Origin: Treponema sp.
GTDB taxonomy: Bacteria; Spirochaetota; Spirochaetia; Treponematales; Treponemataceae
Length of the DNA: 6,466 bases
Direction of reading: 5' to 3'
NCBI GenBank assembly: GCA_017613485.1
Contig: JAGADS010000320.1
Location: 1-6,466 of the forward strand
The position numbers were made by a program, and so were the translations under genes. The notes beneath the pieces were generated by a model that saw nothing but the letters and a program-made list of their open reading frames with translations, ran no database searches and was not told where the DNA came from. Below, piece by piece: positions 5,397-6,466 of the stretch (positions are counted from its first letter, which is position 1; each line of letters begins with the position of its first letter).

Positions 5397-6076
5397 ATTC
5401 AATTGCCATAGACTGTGCAACATCAAGATTAAGCATAGCCGCGAAAAAAGATATTTACACAGTAAAAACTGTTCTGGATGTCGGAATAAGACAGTCAGAG
5501 AAACTTCTGCCTGCTGTTGATTATGTGATGAAGGAAATTGATCTTAAGCCATCTGATCTTGATTACACAACCCTTACTCTGGGACCTGGAACATTTACTG
5601 GATTACGTCTTGGATTAAGCACGTTAAAAGCCCTTACGCTGAGCCATGATATTCCTGTTTACGGCATTCCTTCTCTTGATGCATACAGCCATGACTACAG
5701 GAACAGCCGGCATAGAGTTCTTTCTTTAATCGAAGCAAAAGAAGATGAATTTTTTCTTGCGATTTATGCAAACGGAAAGAAAATACTAGATGATGATGAT
5801 AAGACAATAGATGAAATACTTTCTCTTTTTACAGATGAAGATGAGATAACAGTGTGTGGTCCCGGTGCAGATACATTCATTTATCGTGCAAGGGAAATAT
5901 CTCCTTTGATCAGATTTAATTTGCTTTCTCCCTTTTATGACGGATGCAGCTCTTTATTTGAACTAACTGAGAAAGGAATCAAAGAAGGCCTTGAACCGCT
6001 AAAGGACTATGACGGCCCTATTTATGTAAGGAAAAGTGAAGCTGAGATTGTTTACGAAAAGAAGCAGAATTCATGA
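5393..6076 (+). CDS. tsaB: tRNA threonylcarbamoyladenosine biosynthesis protein TsaB (YeaZ family)
   Basis: TsaB is the non-catalytic ASKHA-fold partner that binds TsaD and TsaE in the bacterial t6A complex. The 227-residue product is of typical length. It begins [16 protein letters not shown] (the ASKHA N-terminal strand pair), has [10 protein letters not shown] at 33-42, and carries the diagnostic [11 protein letters not shown] at 64-74 followed by the LSTLKAL helix. The C-terminus has [10 protein letters not shown] (209-218), also typical. The ATG overlaps the tsaE stop (ATGA, 5393-5396), with GGGAG at 5382-5386 six bases upstream, so the two are translationally coupled. The catalytic partner gene tsaD is not in the window. 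The gene converges with csrA and overlaps it by six bases, leaving no intergenic space for a normal terminator. Confidence 0.95.
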   Translation: MNSIAIDCATSRLSIAAKKDIYTVKTVLDVGIRQSEKLLPAVDYVMKEIDLKPSDLDYTTLTLGPGTFTGLRLGLSTLKALTLSHDIPVYGIPSLDAYSHDYRNSRHRVLSLIEAKEDEFFLAIYANGKKILDDDDKTIDEILSLFTDEDEITVCGPGADTFIYRAREISPLIRFNLLSPFYDGCSSLFELTEKGIKEGLEPLKDYDGPIYVRKSEAEIVYEKKQNS

Positions 6077-6289
6077 GAAAAGTTTCTTAAGCTCGTCATC
6101 ACTTGTTTGACTTGCAGCGGCTTTATTTTCTGCCTGTATTGCCTCAAAGACTTCCTGTCTGAATACTTTTACGTTTTTTGGAGCTTCGACACCGATTTTA
6201 ACAAGATCTCCGTGTATCTCTATTATTGTCAGGGTAATGTCATTTCCTATGATAATTTTTTCATCAACTTTGCGGGAAAGGATAAGCAT
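6071..6289 (-). CDS. csrA: Carbon storage / flagellin translation regulator CsrA
   Basis: RNA-binding dimer that represses translation by binding GGA motifs near ribosome sites; in Bacillus subtilis it represses flagellin (hag) message and is antagonised by FliW. The 72-residue product keeps the family core: [15 protein letters not shown] (1-15), [13 protein letters not shown] (30-42), and RNA-contacting L4, R6 and R44. Position 43 is F where E. coli has H. Unlike 61-residue E. coli CsrA, it has a longer C-terminal helix and tail ([22 protein letters not shown]), close in length and sequence to the FliW-controlled B. subtilis form, including N55. The ATG (6287-6289) has AAGGAGGG six bases upstream and overlaps the fliW stop by one base (TAATG). 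Its stop codon shares a palindrome with the tsaB stop. Confidence 0.96.
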   Translation of the reverse strand: MLILSRKVDEKIIIGNDITLTIIEIHGDLVKIGVEAPKNVKVFRQEVFEAIQAENKAAASQTSDDELKKLFS

Positions 6290-6466
6290 TATTTGCCCTC
6301 CTTTTTTCGCTTGAGTCCTTCAACCAGGTTAAATTTTGTTGTCCATTCTGCATCATTCAAGATAACCTGCATTCCTTCTCTTGTCTTTTTGTTTATGATG
6401 AGCGGGCCAAGAAGATTTGTAGTAACTGGCTTACCGTTTCCAGGAACAGTAACGAGTGTCAAAACC
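6289..6466 (-). CDS. fliW: Flagellar assembly factor FliW, C-terminal part; 5' end outside window
   Basis: FliW binds flagellin and CsrA; when flagellin accumulates it takes up FliW and releases CsrA to repress flagellin translation. The reverse strand is open from base 6465 to TAA 6291-6289, giving 58 residues. They contain the family signature [20 protein letters not shown], followed by [10 protein letters not shown]. The last part (LKRKKEGK) is strongly basic, partly because those codons also encode the csrA Shine-Dalgarno. The gene runs in from the right edge, so its start and total length cannot be seen. The one-base stop/start overlap with csrA implies translational coupling and a balanced output of the two partners. 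Confidence 0.93.
   Translation of the reverse strand, partial: VLTLVTVPGNGKPVTTNLLGPLIINKKTREGMQVILNDAEWTTKFNLVEGLKRKKEGK
6296..6303 (-). promoter_or_regulatory. csrA ribosome binding site inside the fliW coding end
   Basis: On the reverse strand AAGGAGGG lies six bases before the csrA ATG and entirely within the last codons of fliW (encoding KKEG). It is a near-perfect Shine-Dalgarno sequence. Ribosomes ending at the fliW TAA would stop on the csrA start, which fits coupled synthesis. Confidence 0.75.

Noticed and set aside
6074..6096. AGAAA/TTTCT inverted repeat near the convergent stops as a shared terminator
   Set aside because: AT-rich, with almost no loop and no clear T tail; it would not be a convincing intrinsic terminator.
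1..6466. Search for a new defence, mobile or repeat-based system
   Set aside because: No transposase, integrase, toxin-antitoxin pair, repeat array or attachment site is visible. All but two genes belong to known flagellar, signalling or tRNA-modification families.

Overview
The window reads as a piece of a Treponema-like spirochete chromosome. The order flagellin – flaG – fliD – small protein – PilZ protein – small protein – tsaE – tsaB resembles, from memory, the flaB/fliD neighbourhood of treponemes. The flagellin and FliD sequences also fit spirochete core (FlaB) and cap proteins. I could not search databases, so the genus is an inference. Genes are tightly packed, and I see no IS element, CRISPR array, tRNA, rRNA or phage gene.

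Left block (1-3485, + strand): the last 84 codons of a flagellin, a terminator-like hairpin, flaG, a second hairpin with an offset T tract, then fliD with an enlarged middle region. Next, almost overlapping fliD, is a 196-residue protein with a ubiquitin-like N-terminus and a helical C-terminus. It sits where many bacteria keep flagellar chaperones.

Middle block (3486-6076, + strand): a credible sigma-70-type promoter precedes a membrane-anchored, YcgR-like PilZ (c-di-GMP receptor) gene. An unrecognised 87-residue protein follows, with an unusual leader. Then come tsaE and tsaB, two genes of the tRNA t6A-modification pathway, which appear to ride behind motility genes as housekeeping passengers.

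Right block (6071-6466, - strand): csrA and the 3' part of fliW, overlapping by one base and converging on tsaB. In Bacillus subtilis FliW and CsrA form a partner switch with flagellin: free flagellin binds FliW, which otherwise holds CsrA off flagellin mRNA. Here that pair lies within about 6 kb of a flagellin gene, so most of the window concerns building and controlling the (in spirochetes, periplasmic) flagellar filament, from subunit and cap to a likely c-di-GMP output protein and the flagellin homeostasis switch.

Most of the window is ordinary core genome. The parts worth a second look are the ubiquitin-like/helical protein after fliD, the membrane-tethered PilZ protein, the small gene fused in frame (but for one stop) to tsaE, and the 6-bp palindrome that carries both stop codons of the convergent tsaB and csrA genes.
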